Below are positions 61,481 to 64,000 of a stretch of DNA of 64,000 nucleotides, piece after piece. The DNA comes from Epiperipatus broadwayi (taxonomy: Eukaryota > Onychophora > Udeonychophora > Euonychophora > Peripatidae): positions 806,001 through 870,000 of the forward strand of contig JAQFVV010012395.1 of assembly GCA_028023455.1 (NCBI GenBank). The letters run 5' to 3'. Made by a program: the position numbers and the translations under genes. The stretch's first letter is position 1, and every line of letters begins with the position of its first letter. The notes under the pieces were generated by a model. It made no database searches, was not told the DNA's origin, and worked only from the letters and a program-made list of their open reading frames with translations.

Positions 61481-62760
61481 AGAGATAGTATAGAGTACTG
61501 GTCATCAAGGTAGAAAGAGCAAGAGATAGAATATTCAAAGTCACATATCAAGAAAAATAGTGACATAGATATAATTATAAAGTGAATGGAGAGAATATTG
61601 AAAATACAGAGCTGTTAAAAGAAAGTTAAAGAAGGAAATTAGAGAATGCTAAAAAAATCAGCACATAATGAAAGAGATATTAAAAGAAAATCAGCATGTA
61701 ATGAAAGAAAATATTAAAAATACAGAGAAAATGTTAAAAAATGCTGAAAACATGAAAAAGTATTAAAATAAATAAAGTCAGCAAGCAATGGTGACAGGAC
61801 TAAAAGAAATAACAAAAGAAATGAGGATTGAAAATCAAAAAGGCATGATCAGAAACTGGTAAGATAAATTTAGTCAAAAAGCAGAGAATACACAAAAAGA
61901 CAAATATAACAGAAAAAAAAACTCGAAAGTATAGAGATTCAAATGCTTGAAATAAGAACACAAATGAACAAAAAGCAAAATAAAGAAACTATACCAAATC
62001 TTCAGAAAAATGTAAAGTGAAATGAAGAAGATATATTAAATATTGTGAAGAATATAAAGGTAAATAAAAAAAGCTATACTAAATGTGGAGAAGATATAAA
62101 AAACATAATAGTAAAAATGAGCTGCAGATTGAAGACAAGTAGAAACATCCAAGAGTTAGTTAAGAAAGTTGTACTATGAATCAATATAGAAATAAAGTTC
62201 AAAGATGTCAGTTTAAATACATATAAATTATTTAGTAACTAAAAAAAATAGAGGCATCAACAAATTTGAAAGAATGTGAATTAGTAAATAGGTTCAAATA
62301 ATAGCAAATTCTTTTGAAAGAAGAAAAACTGAAGTCAAATAAAGTATATAGAAAAGTTAAAATTGAACTCTGTCACACAATGAGGTGCAACACAGTGAAT
62401 TTATTCAATAAGATAACATTTAAAAACCAGGTGGATAAAGTACCCATAGAACACTTGAGTAACATGGAAAGATATTTTAATTTAACTCCAATGTTAGAAG
62501 AAAATAATATGATTATAGTTTACAACCACTTATAGGAAGCATCCCAGGTATGGTGGGATTCTCTGTTCATTAAACCCAATATATGTCAAAATTATGAAAG
62601 TGTTGTTAGCTAATTATTGGACTGAAGAATATCATGTATCAAGTCTCTCAGAAAAGATAAAAACCTGGTGAAACATATACCATTTTTAAAAAGACAAGTG
62701 GCCAGAGTGAGAGCCTTATTTGCTCATACTTTATTGGAAGAACAGATCATTTGAGTAATA
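61481..62760 (+). pseudogene. Possible gag-like relic with coiled-coil leader
   Basis: 61490-62110 is purine-rich and reads as lysine/glutamate-rich frames suggestive of a coiled coil. At 62314-62535 a 73-codon frame includes VPIEHLSNMERYFNLTPMLEE and then, after a stop, an EASQVWWDSLF stretch. This resembles the W..Y/ME.YF...P..EE...A..WW order of LTR-retrotransposon gag proteins. Later sequence is not readable. A chance resemblance in AT-rich DNA is possible. Confidence 0.35.
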
Positions 62761-64000
62761 AAAATAAATTTACCTTTAAAAGTAAAACATGCTCCATCAG
62801 CACTGATCACTAAACCATTGAGGTGTTAAATACACTGGATTTGTGCTATCAATGAATAGAATGCTTTTATCATAAAGGCAGGTTGAATTAACAGGGTGAA
62901 ACATTAAATAAGAATGGAAATAAAACAAATGAGCTATTCTGTCCATATAGATGAAACAGAAAAAAATAAGAAAACTTGAATAGTGAGTCATTCACAACAT
63001 TACCCAACCCCAAGTCAATAAAAGTCCTGATTGCCAAAAAAGGTTCACTATATTCAAGCACTAGTACTGAAATAGTAAGTATAGATGCAGAGTCAGAAAA
63101 CAAGCTCAGCATGTAGAAATAATTCCAGAGGCCAAAATTATTCTAGATCACAAAGAATGAAAATGCCACTTGAAAAAATTGCCTCAACAAAAGTAAAGGT
63201 TGACCCTTGGAAAGATAGCAAGGACCTATTTTGATGACTCTGGATCTATTTTAAGGATTTCAGAAATACTGCATATATAATGAAAATGAACTACGTAGTT
63301 ACACGATTTGGAAAAGTAAATAATGACAAACATTAAAAGTGATAACTTTCAGAATGGATGGGATCAGTCACTGAAAAATTGAGATGCCAGCTTACTATAA
63401 AAATGCAAGACTGACAAATCACTAAATATAAATTAAACTTGGAAAATTAAAAACATGATCTAAAGGAGACCACAATGCTAGTCAAGAATTGAATAAATTT
63501 TATCTGAGAAGTGTCAAATAAAAACTGCTATATGTCCTCAGTTCATTCCTTATGAATAATAAAGGAATATATTGTCTAAAGATGACAATAGTATATTATA
63601 ATCATTCTGATTTTGACAAAATACTTTGTGGAATCTATTTTTGTGATTATCTAAGATGACTATAGATGATTTTGGTGCATTTCTCATATATATGTAGGAT
63701 TAATCGATCATGTATATATATACTATGTTATTTTTTGTATTCATTGTACTTGTGTATAGAGACAAATACTTTTGTTAGATAGAACCTGTTGAGTTTCTGG
63801 GGTTATATGTACAAGTTAGCATTCATAGCATTATTTGTTTTAATTAGAGCTACACCCATAGCTGAAGATCCAGTGCATATTATTTTAAATTGTTTAAATT
63901 GAATATACATGTGGTATTGCAGCACTCATTCTCATTTCTAATGCATATTTCTTGTGGAAATGTAATAATGGCATAATTGTGTGTGCAGTTGACCAGTGGT
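62761..64000. other. Unassigned sequence to window end
   Basis: No confident feature. It may continue the gag-like element, but I saw no protease or RT motif. Confidence 0.35.

Overview
This is 64 kb of AT-rich (about three quarters A+T by eye), gene-poor nuclear DNA from a eukaryote, most likely an invertebrate animal. The evidence is the mix of repeats: tRNA-derived SINEs, APE-type LINEs, Ty3/Gypsy LTR elements and a ZBED-like hAT transposon, with long non-coding stretches and no bacterial-style gene packing. I could not place the species. No host gene was recognised with confidence; every protein similarity I could defend is to a decayed mobile element, and nearly all are broken by stops and frameshifts.

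Layout. 1-5.6 kb: a Gypsy gag relic (minus strand), an inverted pair of SINE pieces, a 178-bp hairpin insertion with a 17-bp target-site duplication (TSD), and a hAT relic whose BED-finger codons are split by a 472-bp hairpin element with a 13-bp TSD. 5-12.4 kb: local tandem repeats, a SINE and a LINE relic with reverse-transcriptase motifs on the minus strand. 12.4-20 kb: SINE-like repeats, a T-rich tandem block, a G-poor block and a few promoter-like spots. 20.7-23.7 kb: a 968-bp fold-back element with a 13-bp TSD, a terminal-inverted-repeat (TIR) element and a second hAT copy that serves as the empty site for the hairpin in the first. 26-27.6 kb: a CpG-containing promoter-like patch and a short derivative of the fold-back element. 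30-34.5 kb: a very AT-rich block bounded by a repeated 25-bp motif and AT microsatellites. 34.9-39.3 kb: six near-identical 70-bp repeats followed by a decayed LINE (endonuclease, reverse transcriptase, C-terminal Cys/His domain, A-rich tail). 39.3-45.4 kb: an internally deleted Gypsy element on the minus strand with both LTRs, gag split by a 2.8-kb insertion. 47-53.3 kb: a TIR-element copy and a second Gypsy pol (protease, RT, RNase H, integrase, minus strand) split by a 1.9-kb LTR-like insertion, with a SINE beside it. 55-56 kb: 3' part of another LINE. 58-64 kb: a hammerhead-like motif, two tiny fold-back derivatives and a gag-like relic.

The most unusual signal is the fold-back family (3999-4470, 20685-21652, 27487-27627, about 60.36-60.50 kb). 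The two long members have inverted arms plus a one-sided non-palindromic tail. Three members have 13-bp TSDs. The arms share a core resembling the hammerhead ribozyme CUGANGA...GAAAC pattern. I infer, without proof, non-autonomous Penelope-like (or similar target-primed) elements with inverted pseudo-LTRs.
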